The notes below the pieces were generated by a model, which was not told the DNA's origin, made no database searches, and saw only the letters and a program-made list of their open reading frames with translations. A stretch of 64,000 nt of DNA. Source: Vibrio pomeroyi (lineage in GTDB: Bacteria; Pseudomonadota; Gammaproteobacteria; Enterobacterales; Vibrionaceae). Location of the stretch: the NCBI GenBank assembly GCA_041879425.1, contig CP090854.1, forward strand, positions 1,860,001 to 1,924,000, read 5' to 3'. Position numbers and translations under genes: made by a program. How positions within the stretch are numbered: position 1 is the first letter of the stretch; each line of letters opens with the position of its first letter. This document shows positions 27,717 through 36,449 of the stretch, one piece after another.

Positions 27717-29440
27717 TGGGATCGGAAGGTCAAGAAGCGCTGCAAGAAGCACGTATTGAACTGCAAAAACTGAAAGCCCGCGAGCGAAAGCTGGCTGAAG
27801 AGAATAGGGTAATCCTATCAACTATCTCTGCAATCAGTAAGGCGAGTAACATCTCCGAGATTTTCTCTAGCCTTGAGTTTGTGCTCAAAAAATACATTAA
27901 GTTTGATGACTTTATCGTGGTATCAAGGGTAGGGAACGAAGGCAGTTTCAAGACCCTGTTAACCAATAACAAAGTCTTCGACCAGATGAACTGGACGGAT
28001 TGCGGTAAGCTATCTCGAGTCATCAATGGAGAATGCGCCATCCTTTTTGAACCCAAATCACTGGGTGAATTCAACTCCTTGCATCCCATTGTTCTCGACC
28101 AGATTAACTCCGTTCTGATTACCGGAATTGATAGCGGACTCACACAGTCCGTGATCATCTTTATACACTCCAACACCAAACACTTCAGCATTGAAACCAA
28201 AGCGACTCTAAACCGTTTTAGACCTCTTATTGAGCGTGCAGTTTTCGATATCGAAAACAAAGAAAAACTTGAAGCCACAGTTCGAGAACGTACCGCAGAG
28301 CTAGTCACAGCAAGGAAAGATGCAGAAAGAGCCAACAAGGCCAAATCTGAATTCCTAGCCATGATGAGCCATGAATTAAGAACTCCGTTGAACGCGATTA
28401 TAGGCCTAATCGATACGCTGAAATCGACATCACTCAACGAAGAACAACAGTCTATACTGCTTAATATGAGCACATCGTCTGAGTTGCTTTTAGCGATCAT
28501 CAGCGACGTATTGGACTTTTCAAAAATCGAATCTGGATGTTTCTCGTTGTCGCCTCAATGGAGCAACGTAAGCGACACTGTAACGTTTGTTTTGTCTGAA
28601 CAAAAGAAGACGGCAGACGATAAAGGATTAGCGCTAACCGTAACCAGCGACATTCCTGAAGGTGAACTTCATTACCTTGACCCAAGCCGATTAGCGCAGA
28701 TCTTATTTAATCTGATTGGCAACGCGATTAAGTTCACTGAGCAAGGACATGTTCATGTGTCTATCAAATACCAGCAAAGCTCGTTCTATATAACGGTAGA
28801 AGACACCGGGATTGGCATTAGCTCGCAACAACTTGCTTCTTTGTTCAGTCCATTTGTTCAAGCCGACAGTACAATCACACGCAGATTTGGTGGCACTGGT
28901 TTGGGCTTAGCTATCACTAAACGACTTGTTGAACTGATGCGCGGGCGTATATCTGTAGAGAGTGAGCCAGGAAAAGGCTCTAGATTTGAAGTACAGTTAC
29001 CAGTGCTTACCAGAGTAACGAACAATCTCGCTGAAGATGCACAAGATGACGGTACGCGAGATCTAAGAAGCCGATACTCAGTTTTAGTTGTGGAAGACAA
29101 CCCGACCAATCAAATGGTGATTAAGTTAATCCTAACAAGACAAGGCCACGAGGTTTTCATCGCAAGCAATGGTGAAGAAGCAATTGGCTTTATTGAAAGA
29201 GGCAACGATCCAATAGACATTATCCTTATGGACGTGTCGATGCCGGTCATGGACGGTTTAACCACAACCAAATACATGAGAGAAGCAAACATCCAAACAC
29301 CAATCGTCGCGCTAACAGCACACACATCTGTAGAAGACAGATTTTCATGTTTAGATGTCGGTATGAATGATTTCGTTACCAAGCCAGTAAGAACCAAAGA
29401 GATCACAGAAGCTATTGATCGATTAATGCTAGAGATCTAA
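27716..29440 (+). CDS. vpsS: Hybrid histidine kinase VpsS-like
   Basis: A 574-residue cytoplasmic hybrid kinase. An N-terminal coiled coil (about 5–35) leads to a GAF-like region (about 40–180), a second coiled coil, HisKA with the phospho-acceptor His219 in MSHELRTPLN, a HATPase domain (NAIKFTEQG, DTGIGI, GGTGLGLAI) and a C-terminal receiver with Asp506 in LMDVSMP. No membrane segment is seen, so input should come from NosP. In V. cholerae VpsS feeds phosphate to LuxU and the quorum/biofilm route; I infer the same role here. Confidence 0.9.
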   Translation: MGSEGQEALQEARIELQKLKARERKLAEENRVILSTISAISKASNISEIFSSLEFVLKKYIKFDDFIVVSRVGNEGSFKTLLTNNKVFDQMNWTDCGKLSRVINGECAILFEPKSLGEFNSLHPIVLDQINSVLITGIDSGLTQSVIIFIHSNTKHFSIETKATLNRFRPLIERAVFDIENKEKLEATVRERTAELVTARKDAERANKAKSEFLAMMSHELRTPLNAIIGLIDTLKSTSLNEEQQSILLNMSTSSELLLAIISDVLDFSKIESGCFSLSPQWSNVSDTVTFVLSEQKKTADDKGLALTVTSDIPEGELHYLDPSRLAQILFNLIGNAIKFTEQGHVHVSIKYQQSSFYITVEDTGIGISSQQLASLFSPFVQADSTITRRFGGTGLGLAITKRLVELMRGRISVESEPGKGSRFEVQLPVLTRVTNNLAEDAQDDGTRDLRSRYSVLVVEDNPTNQMVIKLILTRQGHEVFIASNGEEAIGFIERGNDPIDIILMDVSMPVMDGLTTTKYMREANIQTPIVALTAHTSVEDRFSCLDVGMNDFVTKPVRTKEITEAIDRLMLEI

Positions 29441-29540
29441 TAAACGTATTCTTAATCGAAGATTAGGAAATATGTTTATTAGGTATTTTATGGTAAATAG
29501 CCTTACTGTTAAATAGAACGCTAAATCAGAGCAGAAACGA

Positions 29541-29575
29541 AAGGCAGGGCATCACATAAAGATACCTGCCTTATA
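29541..29575 (+). terminator. Possible terminator after vpsS
   Basis: Inverted repeat AAGGCAGG … CCTGCCTT with a 16-base loop about 100 bases after the stop; the T run that follows is poor. Confidence 0.4.
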
Positions 29576-30398
29576 AACACCAGACACAATTTAACATAAT
29601 ATACATAATACGCAGTGGTGTGTAGTCGATTCTAAGGGCATTGTTATCATCGTTTCTCCTTACGTTACATTTGGTAAATCAGCGTCTTAAATTCGCCAGT
29701 ATTCTCTATGAGGCCTTTAAGCTAATAATTATATGTCTGGCCAACGTCTGTCTTATTCTGAACACAAACTAACTCCACACGCTGAATTCTGTTTTGACCG
29801 GTCCATCATCCAGTTATATTTTCTAACGAACAATCATTCTGCAGCGTCCAACCACCAAAGCCGATTCAAATTAATCCTGAACCTCGGTCGATACGTTGAA
29901 CGCCAACAACAAAAAAGAAACTCTATTTCTAAAGCTGATTACTCAGATCAAGAATTGCTTACTGAACCCTTATTACCAACGAACTAAGAAAGCTGGATAC
30001 TTCTTCTCACAGAGCTAATAAGTACTCGAGAAAACCCAACGTATTCTCTAGCAAGCTTCTATGGAGACTGTGTTAACTACCAAGTTCTATCAACCAGCAT
30101 CACTTGTGATCAGTAGCTTCCTAGTTTTGCTAAGCCTCGTTGTTAATAACAAGCCTAATTAAGTAACTCCATTTCGACCTAAGCTTGCGGTCTGAGTTAA
30201 AAAAGTTACAACGCAACACCAATCCTATTCGTACTTTCTAGACGAACATAACTTGTCTTACAACTGAGATACTGACATATCTATTACCAGCAAGTCTTTA
30301 AAATCAGATATTTAGACAGGTTTCACATTAACTAGTGTCTCTTTTGTTTGTTAACATCTTCTGGAATTAAAAATAACTCATTATCTAAAAGGCTTAAT
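29576..30398. other. Long AT-rich region without a convincing gene
   Basis: About 820 bases after vpsS with little coding signal. It holds one 84-codon open frame (29733–29987) without a ribosome site, and a perfect 12-base palindrome, ATCACTTGTGAT (30099–30110). No tRNA, repeat array or strong hairpin was found. It may carry the promoter of the outer-membrane gene and possibly a small RNA or decayed gene. Confidence 0.55.
29733..29987 (+). CDS. Doubtful small open frame (84 codons)
   Basis: The frame begins MSGQRLSYSEHKLTP and ends ELLTEPLLPTN. It has no ribosome site before its ATG, no signal peptide, no membrane helix and no family I know. Its basic, Gln/Ser/Asn-rich composition is what one expects from random AT-rich sequence. 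It may be a chance frame or a relic; I list it so that it can be tested. Confidence 0.2.
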   Translation: MSGQRLSYSEHKLTPHAEFCFDRSIIQLYFLTNNHSAASNHQSRFKLILNLGRYVERQQQKRNSISKADYSDQELLTEPLLPTN

Positions 30399-30998
30399 AT
30401 GAAAATCAGTATGATCGCCCTATCCTTGTTCACCGCTTTTGGTGTCAGCTCACACGCGTTTGCAAGTGACAACGAGAACTCTTCTAGGGAAAATGGTCAT
30501 TTTTATGCAGGTGTTGACGTCGGCTTTTATAATGAAACGGAATTAGAATACCGTGGTAGCGCAATTGAAGATTCATCTGACTTATCAGACTTCAGCTATA
30601 ACTTAGTTGGCGGCTACGAATTCAATACCCACGATGTTGTTAAACTGGGATTAGAGGCCGAGTACCGCAAAATCGGAAAAGTTAACTATAGCGATGTAAT
30701 GGATGTTGAAGGACAAGCTTTCTTTGTAAATATTAAGCCTAAGTTTATTGTTAAAGGTGACGTATTAGATCTGTATGTGTCTCTATTAGCTGGCGTTGGT
30801 TCTATGGATATGGAAGCAAAAGCGTTCGGAATGTCAGGTTCGGAATCTGAAGCGGCTTATCAGGTTGGCGGTGAGCTTGGTGCGATCATTACAGACCATA
30901 TCGATATTCATCTTGGTTACCGAAATGCGCGTGTTGAAATAGACTCCGTCGATGTTTCATCTCAAACGGCTTACATCGGTGCAAGGTACCATTTCTAA
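30399..30998 (+). CDS. AcfA-like outer-membrane beta-barrel protein
   Basis: A 199-residue outer-membrane protein. The signal peptide is MKISMIALSLFTAFGVSSHA. The mature part has alternating beta strands with FYAGVDVGFYNE, YNLVGGYEF and VGGELGAIITDHIDIHLGYR, and ends with the outer-membrane signature YIGARYHF (last residue Phe). The plan is that of 8-stranded barrels of the OmpA/AcfA type. I chose the ATG at 30399, with AAAGG before it; the ATG at 30348 puts a non-signal leader in front. It stands alone in an accessory-looking stretch. Confidence 0.85.
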   Translation: MKISMIALSLFTAFGVSSHAFASDNENSSRENGHFYAGVDVGFYNETELEYRGSAIEDSSDLSDFSYNLVGGYEFNTHDVVKLGLEAEYRKIGKVNYSDVMDVEGQAFFVNIKPKFIVKGDVLDLYVSLLAGVGSMDMEAKAFGMSGSESEAAYQVGGELGAIITDHIDIHLGYRNARVEIDSVDVSSQTAYIGARYHF

Positions 30999-31029
30999 TC
31001 TGGATTCAATCCTAAGCTATATTTCAAAT

Positions 31030-31056
31030 TAAGCCGTTCTTTTGAGTTCGGCTTTT
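31030..31056 (+). terminator. Terminator after the outer-membrane gene
   Basis: Hairpin AAGCCG … CGGCTT with a 12-base loop, followed by TT. Stem is short. Confidence 0.55.
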
Positions 31057-31334
31057 AAACGTCCACTTTCCCTACTCGACTTCGACTTTATAGAGTAACT
31101 TTCTCCATAAATAACGTTACGTTGTATCTTATTCGAAAAATCCGAGAGATTTATAGCCTGTTCCACACAGTAAAACAAAGACTTAAACAGAGTACCATTT
31201 AGTGTTTAAATTTTGATCTATCAAACAGTTATATGAATAAATTAAGTGATTGAGCAATCAAATGCTATGCATTCAGGCTTCTATTGTGGGTTAAAGTGTT
31301 AACATCAGGCAATTTTGTAAACTAGGTGTTTGAT
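31057..31334. other. Non-coding gap before the DUF2971 gene
   Basis: About 280 bases of AT-rich sequence. I see no defensible promoter pair, hairpin or small gene. Confidence 0.45.
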
Positions 31335-31937
31335 ATGTTGCCTAAACTTTATAAGTTCAGATCGCTCCACGATAGAAATATACAGTCGATATCTGAGTGC
31401 TCGTTATGGTTTGATTATGCTAAAACCTTTAATAACCCTTTTGAATTCAACCTTCTGCGCGACACAAAAGTTCAGAATAATTTCAAGGTTATGTGCTTCT
31501 CTCAATCGAATAACCACCCAATACTTTGGTCTCAATACGGCGACAACTTTAAAGGTATGTGTATCGAGTATGACCTTAACTACTATGACGGAGATCTGAA
31601 CCTCAACTGCTTTGAGGTCCAATATGAAGATGACCCGAGCATATTCAGCTTAGCGTCATTTAGTGAGTCAAAAACTTCAAAACCGGGAACGGACATCTTT
31701 AAAGTTAAACATTCAAACTGGTGTTATGAAAAGGAGTTTCGTTGGGTGTTATCCGATGACGAGATCATCGGAAATAAGTTGTATCTAAATAAAGAGTGTT
31801 TAAGCGCGGTTATTCTTTCAGAGCACGCCCCTGCAGACAGAAAGCTAAAGGTCCTGATGACATGTCAAAGCCTTGGAATCCCCGTTAAACAGGCTGTAGC
31901 CAAGCGAGATTCATGTACATTCGAAGTCGTCAGTTAA
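31335..31937 (+). CDS. DUF2971-family protein
   Basis: A 200-residue cytoplasmic protein. LPKLYKFRSL at the N-terminus, VMCFSQSNNHPILWSQYGDNFKGMCIEYD-type core (here split for length) and the C-terminal WCYEKEFRW match the DUF2971 pattern: an initial YKFR, a WSxYGDxHxGxCIxFD-like middle and KxxxWxYExExR. No function is established for the family. The ATG at 31335 has AGGTG a few bases before; a GTG at 31326 overlaps that site. It stands alone between an outer-membrane gene and a converging gene, as a probable accessory gene. Confidence 0.75.
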   Translation: MLPKLYKFRSLHDRNIQSISECSLWFDYAKTFNNPFEFNLLRDTKVQNNFKVMCFSQSNNHPILWSQYGDNFKGMCIEYDLNYYDGDLNLNCFEVQYEDDPSIFSLASFSESKTSKPGTDIFKVKHSNWCYEKEFRWVLSDDEIIGNKLYLNKECLSAVILSEHAPADRKLKVLMTCQSLGIPVKQAVAKRDSCTFEVVS

Positions 31938-32017
31938 ACTTAATCTATGTAAATCAGAGCACTTAAAAGTGACAGTGCAACAAAATAGAACCACACTTTC
32001 AATGCGGTTCTCTTTAA

Positions 32018-33238
32018 CTACATGGTATTCGTCAATTTACCCAGAACACGATCTTGCATTTTCTCGGTCGTTGCCAAAGACATTTGAACGGCAGAAAACC
32101 AGTAAGGTCGGTGCTTGACGTTAAATAACTCGCTGTTATCTAAAGCTTCGAAAATAGAGAACTTTCTTCCCTGGGCCAGAGCCACACCATAGATTGTTCT
32201 CTCAAGTACAGGAATGTCATTCACTTCCTCAAGAAGTGCCCTCTTAATAAATTGATTACTTGGGCTCCAATCTATGAATTCAACGAGCTTCTTAAGCAGT
32301 TTAAGTTCTAACTGCTCTACCATGGACTCAAGAAACTGAGTGTTGGGGAGAATTTCAGTACAAGCATAATATTCATCATGCTTGTCACTTGCATCTCGGT
32401 ACCCGATCATGGTTTTCACCAATGCATCTTCAAAAGTCGAAGAAAAATGGTTACAAATCAAAAATAAAGGTAGAACTCTCAGAACACCAAGTAGAATCCC
32501 TACATTGGGTTCTTTAACCGATGTTTCTTGAAGACGAATTCGTGTTGCATTGGAGGTAACGACTAAGTGTTGCCACACCTTTGGAGTGATGTGTTTGATG
32601 TTGCCATCGTTCCACTTAATCAATTGCTGGCTCATTAACAGAGGGAATAATAAGCGACAATTCTCAATGCCAATTTGGCGTGCTGCCACTTTAGGGTCGA
32701 GAATAACTTTAGATTTTTTACCGTACTTTTCAGTGAAATCACGGTTAGAAACAAATTCGATTAAACTTGAGCTCAACGGCCTACTTTTCGCCGATATTTC
32801 ATGGAGCTTAGAAAAGTTTAAAGATGGTGAATAAGCTACACTAGCGAACTGATTGTAGTCTGGTAATTCTGAAAACAATGAACTGATTAAGGTTCCTTGC
32901 AACTTTTCTAACATCAGTGCCGACGCCGCATCGCTGACATCGTCAATCACATATCGCAATGTCTGTTGTTTAGCAGCCACCTTCTCGCGACGTGCATTCA
33001 CTCGGTCTTGTTCGCAACGTAATAAAATACGTTGATTATGAGAAATACGGTCGGCTTCATCGAAAATAACACTATCACAATATCTATTTTCCAAACTTAG
33101 CAGTGTATCAACCGTAGATTGCTCAAGCTTATATTGGGGTGATATTAACCACTTTGTAAAACGAGCCTCGACGTTGATCGAAACTTTCCTAGAGATCTCT
33201 ATGACTTCAGGGGAATAACTTTTATTTGCTAACAACAA
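32018..33238 (-). CDS. HDOD-like signalling protein, TTG start
   Basis: A 406-residue cytoplasmic protein. The N-terminal 130 residues are charged and partly coiled coil (RCEQDRVNARREKVAAKQQ). The middle, about 140–330, looks like an HDOD domain, an HD-related but catalytically silent fold: SKLHEISAKSRPLSSSLIEF then VAARQIGIENCRLLFPLLM. I place it there by pattern, not by strong motif. No ATG lies before residue about 107, so translation should start at TTG 33238, with AAGGA about 10 bases upstream. HDOD proteins often act in two-component or cyclic di-GMP signalling. Confidence 0.7.
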   Translation of the reverse strand: MLLANKSYSPEVIEISRKVSINVEARFTKWLISPQYKLEQSTVDTLLSLENRYCDSVIFDEADRISHNQRILLRCEQDRVNARREKVAAKQQTLRYVIDDVSDAASALMLEKLQGTLISSLFSELPDYNQFASVAYSPSLNFSKLHEISAKSRPLSSSLIEFVSNRDFTEKYGKKSKVILDPKVAARQIGIENCRLLFPLLMSQQLIKWNDGNIKHITPKVWQHLVVTSNATRIRLQETSVKEPNVGILLGVLRVLPLFLICNHFSSTFEDALVKTMIGYRDASDKHDEYYACTEILPNTQFLESMVEQLELKLLKKLVEFIDWSPSNQFIKRALLEEVNDIPVLERTIYGVALAQGRKFSIFEALDNSELFNVKHRPYWFSAVQMSLATTEKMQDRVLGKLTNTM

Positions 33239-33382
33239 CAGTGACTTTCCTTTGCCCTAAGCGTTCTTTTGTCGGCATATCCTGCCTTGATAATAAAACT
33301 AATATTAATAGAAATTAGATATTGGTTCACGAAATTGTTTCAAGAAAATTAAAGATATTTAGTTATAGTGCATTAGGCTTAG

Positions 33383-33697
33383 CTAACCTGTGACTTGAAT
33401 TCGAATATACTTCTCTGGAAAGCTGTATTTGAACTTTTTTCTCTTTGGTAAGTGCTTCTTTGCCTGTTTGCAGACTTTACTATCTCCCGATGTTCTCACG
33501 TTTTTGATTCTTGCATAGCCCTTAGAGTGCTTCATCTCAATCATAAGGTCACAGTAACCATTCATGTCAGCATGACTCTTATTTAGCCCTTTGATGACGG
33601 TGGTTTTGATCTTCTTTGCAACAGGATTAATCAATGAATCGTCGGACAATGCGGCGGTTGGGGATAAAAAACACAACAAGAATACGAGATATCTCAT
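33383..33697 (-). CDS. Secreted TolA C-terminal-domain-like protein
   Basis: A 104-residue exported protein. MRYLVFLLCFLSPTAALS is a signal peptide. The rest resembles domain III of TolA: a Cys in GYCDLMIEM, then a beta strand, RTSGDSKVCKQAKKHLP with the partner Cys, and a final Phe/Pro strand (YSFPEKYIRIQV). It lacks the membrane anchor and long helix of TolA. Domain III is what filamentous phage coat proteins and colicins bind in TolA. The role here is unknown. It stands alone downstream of a converging gap, 105 bases after DUF3634. Confidence 0.72.
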   Translation of the reverse strand: MRYLVFLLCFLSPTAALSDDSLINPVAKKIKTTVIKGLNKSHADMNGYCDLMIEMKHSKGYARIKNVRTSGDSKVCKQAKKHLPKRKKFKYSFPEKYIRIQVTG

Positions 33698-33802
33698 ACT
33701 GTTCTCTCTTAGCAGAAGTTAAGAACAGTATGCTGGAATTTAAGGTAGGCTAGGAATGAGCTTTGTATGACAGTTTACTACGTAAGACGTAATGATCGAC
33801 AA

Positions 33803-34111
33803 TTACGCCTTCTTTGAACCTTTAGATTTAAAGCCATTATGCGGGAATACATTGCGAATGCGCTGTTGAACGCTTTTTGGTACGTCTTTAGTAAATTTAA
33901 GGTTGTAACCTGAGCGCTTCGCATACACTTTTAACTCACCTTTAAAAGCATTGTTATGACCAATCTCTTGAAGGTTATGCTTAAAGCTCGGTGGTAGATG
34001 ACCTTTAACTTGCTCGATCGCCCCATCGTTGAATTTGATTTTTAGTACTGGTCTATCAATTGCGACTAACCAAAAAACCAACGCTGCACCAATTAAGATT
34101 ACGTACATCAT
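33803..34111 (-). CDS. DUF3634-family small membrane-anchored protein
   Basis: A 102-residue protein with one N-terminal helix (VILIGAALVFWLVAI) and a small basic domain (VKGHLPPSFKHNLQEIG … RIRNVFP). The look is that of the DUF3634 family, which I know only from Vibrio and close relatives. Function is unknown. It lies 23 bases after matP on the same strand, so it may be cotranscribed. The start is one of two adjacent ATGs (34111 or 34108), with GGTGA before them. Confidence 0.8.
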   Translation of the reverse strand: MMYVILIGAALVFWLVAIDRPVLKIKFNDGAIEQVKGHLPPSFKHNLQEIGHNNAFKGELKVYAKRSGYNLKFTKDVPKSVQQRIRNVFPHNGFKSKGSKKA

Positions 34112-34134
34112 AATGTCACCATTACAGTTTATGA

Positions 34135-34590
34135 TTATTTATCGTCAGAAAGGAGTTTACTCAGATCTTCTTTGAGACTGGTCACTGTCTTGCTAGCTTG
34201 TTCACTGCGAGATGCTTCGCTGACTAAGTATTCGATGGCATCAGATAGCGTACAACCCAACTCGTTCGCTCTTTGGGAAAGTTTTTCCCATACACGATAA
34301 TCAAGGTCGATTGATTTCTTCTTAGTGTGAACTTGTTCAGCATTAAAGTGGCGCTTGCGCTTGGCTCTGATGGCTTGTTTAAGCTTGTTATCGAGCTCTG
34401 GCGACATGTTATTAGATATCCACTCAAGAACGCCTGTCGGCTGGTGTTCGAGCTTCAATAAGGCTTGTATAGCAACATCAGCTTCACTTGAATCAATATG
34501 GCAGGTGATCGACTCACCTTCTTTCCATTTTTTGACCAGATAGTTCCATTTCCAACCACATTCCAAGTTTTCAAGTTGCTGATATTTCAT
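34135..34590 (-). CDS. matP: Terminus macrodomain organiser MatP
   Basis: A 151-residue DNA-binding protein that bundles the terminus region by binding matS sites and connects it to the divisome through ZapB. The N-terminal four-helix bundle starts MKYQQLENLECGWKWNYLVKKW; then comes the ribbon-helix-helix (KKKSIDLDYRVWEKLSQRANELG, split here) and a C-terminal coiled coil. Location next to lonH and fabA is the same as in E. coli. A perfect candidate matS lies in ccoI at 21717. Confidence 0.93.
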   Translation of the reverse strand: MKYQQLENLECGWKWNYLVKKWKEGESITCHIDSSEADVAIQALLKLEHQPTGVLEWISNNMSPELDNKLKQAIRAKRKRHFNAEQVHTKKKSIDLDYRVWEKLSQRANELGCTLSDAIEYLVSEASRSEQASKTVTSLKEDLSKLLSDDK

Positions 34591-34779
34591 GTCTAATCTC
34601 GAGAGTTAATCCTAGTGACAGCGTAACCCAAAATGGGCTGTTTAACAATTATTGTCTTGAAAGAATAGACCAAGATCATACTTATATTAGCTTAGTGATT
34701 GGTAACTACAACATAGAGCTACAAGCAAGATCGGTTTTTCTATATACTCCCTATCTCATTATCATAATCAGAAACTTAA

Positions 34780-36432
34780 ATGACTCAAGTAGATTGGCGA
34801 CATGTTACGCCTCAGTACGACGAATATAGCGCTCAATTAGAGCAATTCCCTGACATCTCGCCTTTCCCGTTTTCAGACATTCAACATAGATTCAATGACG
34901 CGCTAACGCGCTTTGTCCGCTTATCTAACCTTTCGCGTGTTTTACTCGTAAACGCTCCGGACAACTCGATCTACCGTCAAATGATTGTTGAATCTTTAGT
35001 CACGGCTTTAGATGACCACACTCTACCGGTTATAAAAACTGAGTCTTTAAATGCTGCTTCTCTATTTGACCAAGTTCAATCAAAAGATGGCAAAGTTATT
35101 GCGACAAAACCTGGCTTACTGGCTAGAGCAAACAATGGTTATCTGATCGTTTCAGCAAACTTGATCTTGGCGAACCCAGGAAGCTGGTTACTGCTGAAAT
35201 CTGCACTTCTTGGTGAAGCCGTAGAGCCAATCAACAGCAACCCTGAACATCTTAATCAATCCCCGACTTTACCTCTTACCTACAACATCAAATTGATTGT
35301 GGTTGGAGACCGAGCTCAATTAGGTGACCTTGATTATCTAGACAGCGATATTCAAACGGGCTTTTGTCTATTCAGTGAAATAGAGCAAGACGTTAAAATT
35401 TCAGAAGAAACTTTAGTTCAATACCTTGGATACCTTAAGTGGCTTCAACAGCGTTATGAGCTTCCAAATATTACGCAGCAAGCGCTGACTGGAATTCTCA
35501 CAGCAGGCGCAAGAGAAACTGAAGATCAAAGCTATATCCCGCTTTGTCCAATTTGGCACAATGCACTACTCAACGAGGCTTTGATTGAGGCTGACAATGG
35601 TGAGATTGACATCCACCATATTCAACAAGCACAACAGCACAAATACAACCGTGAATCGTACCTTCCAGAACGTGCACTTGATGATATTCGAGATGGCCAA
35701 GTCATTATCGAAACTGAAGGTGAACAAGTTGGTCAAGTTAATGGCCTGACTGTTATCGATGTACCGGGACACCCTATATCGTATGGTGAACCTGCACGAA
35801 TTTCATGTGTTATTCACTTTGGTGATGGTGATATTGCCGATGTGGAACGAAAAGCCGAACTTGGTGGTAACCTTCATGCAAAAGGCATGATGATCATGCA
35901 GGCATTCGTAAGTAGTGCACTGAACCTTGAAGATCCCCTTCCATATGCTGCTTCAGTCGTGTTTGAACAATCGTACTGCGAAGTGGATGGCGATAGTGCT
36001 TCTCTTGCGGAGCTGTGTTCTCTGGTGAGCGCTTTGTCTGAATACCCAATCAATCAACAGATTGCAGTAACAGGCGCAGTGGACCAATTTGGTCGTGTAC
36101 AAGCTGTTGGCGGACTTAACGAGAAAATCGAAGGCTTCTATCATGTATGTAAGCACCAAGGTTTAACAGGCGAACAAGGCGTGATCCTTCCAAGATCTAA
36201 CCTTAAGCATCTTGCGTTAAAGCCAGACCTGATTGAAAGCATCAAGAATGAAGAATTCCATATTTGGTCTGTGTCTAATGTAGATGAAGCTATTCCTCTC
36301 ATTATGAACAAGCCATTTAGAGACGACGAACAAGAAAGCGTTCTAAGTAAAATCGCGGAACGTATTGAAAACTTTGAAAGACATGAGCACCCTATTGGAA
36401 TTGTTGGACGCATTAAAAACTGGTTTGTCTAG
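34780..36432 (+). CDS. lonH: Lon-like ATP-independent-type protease LonH (YcbZ)
   Basis: A 550-residue Lon-family protein. The first 300 residues are a degenerate AAA-like region without a clear Walker A, and the C-terminal 200 are the protease domain. The catalytic Ser lies in VDGDSASLAEL and the Lys in GGLNEKIEGF, the standard Lon dyad. It is the homologue of E. coli YcbZ, which sits in the same position between matP and fabA. Substrates are not known. The first ATG (34780) has no good ribosome site; the gap upstream is shared with the divergent matP. Confidence 0.9.
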   Translation: MTQVDWRHVTPQYDEYSAQLEQFPDISPFPFSDIQHRFNDALTRFVRLSNLSRVLLVNAPDNSIYRQMIVESLVTALDDHTLPVIKTESLNAASLFDQVQSKDGKVIATKPGLLARANNGYLIVSANLILANPGSWLLLKSALLGEAVEPINSNPEHLNQSPTLPLTYNIKLIVVGDRAQLGDLDYLDSDIQTGFCLFSEIEQDVKISEETLVQYLGYLKWLQQRYELPNITQQALTGILTAGARETEDQSYIPLCPIWHNALLNEALIEADNGEIDIHHIQQAQQHKYNRESYLPERALDDIRDGQVIIETEGEQVGQVNGLTVIDVPGHPISYGEPARISCVIHFGDGDIADVERKAELGGNLHAKGMMIMQAFVSSALNLEDPLPYAASVVFEQSYCEVDGDSASLAELCSLVSALSEYPINQQIAVTGAVDQFGRVQAVGGLNEKIEGFYHVCKHQGLTGEQGVILPRSNLKHLALKPDLIESIKNEEFHIWSVSNVDEAIPLIMNKPFRDDEQESVLSKIAERIENFERHEHPIGIVGRIKNWFV

Positions 36433-36449
36433 TACTGATCGGACTTGTT
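36433..36449 (+). promoter_or_regulatory. FadR operator of fabA
   Basis: TACTGATCGGACTTGTT matches 13 of 16 fixed positions of AACTGGTCNGACCAGTT and nearly repeats the E. coli fabA FadR site. It covers the −35 region, the position from which FadR activates fabA. It begins immediately after the lonH stop codon. Confidence 0.8.

Noticed and set aside
27730..28500. 256-codon open frame on the minus strand
   Set aside because: It is entirely antisense to the vpsS kinase gene, whose domains are clear; the Ser/Leu-rich product is typical of an antisense shadow.
33357..33371. 15-base sequence ATTTAGTTATAGTGC repeated at about 37077–37091
   Set aside because: One repeat of this length between two AT-rich gaps is expected by chance in 64 kb; no further copies seen.
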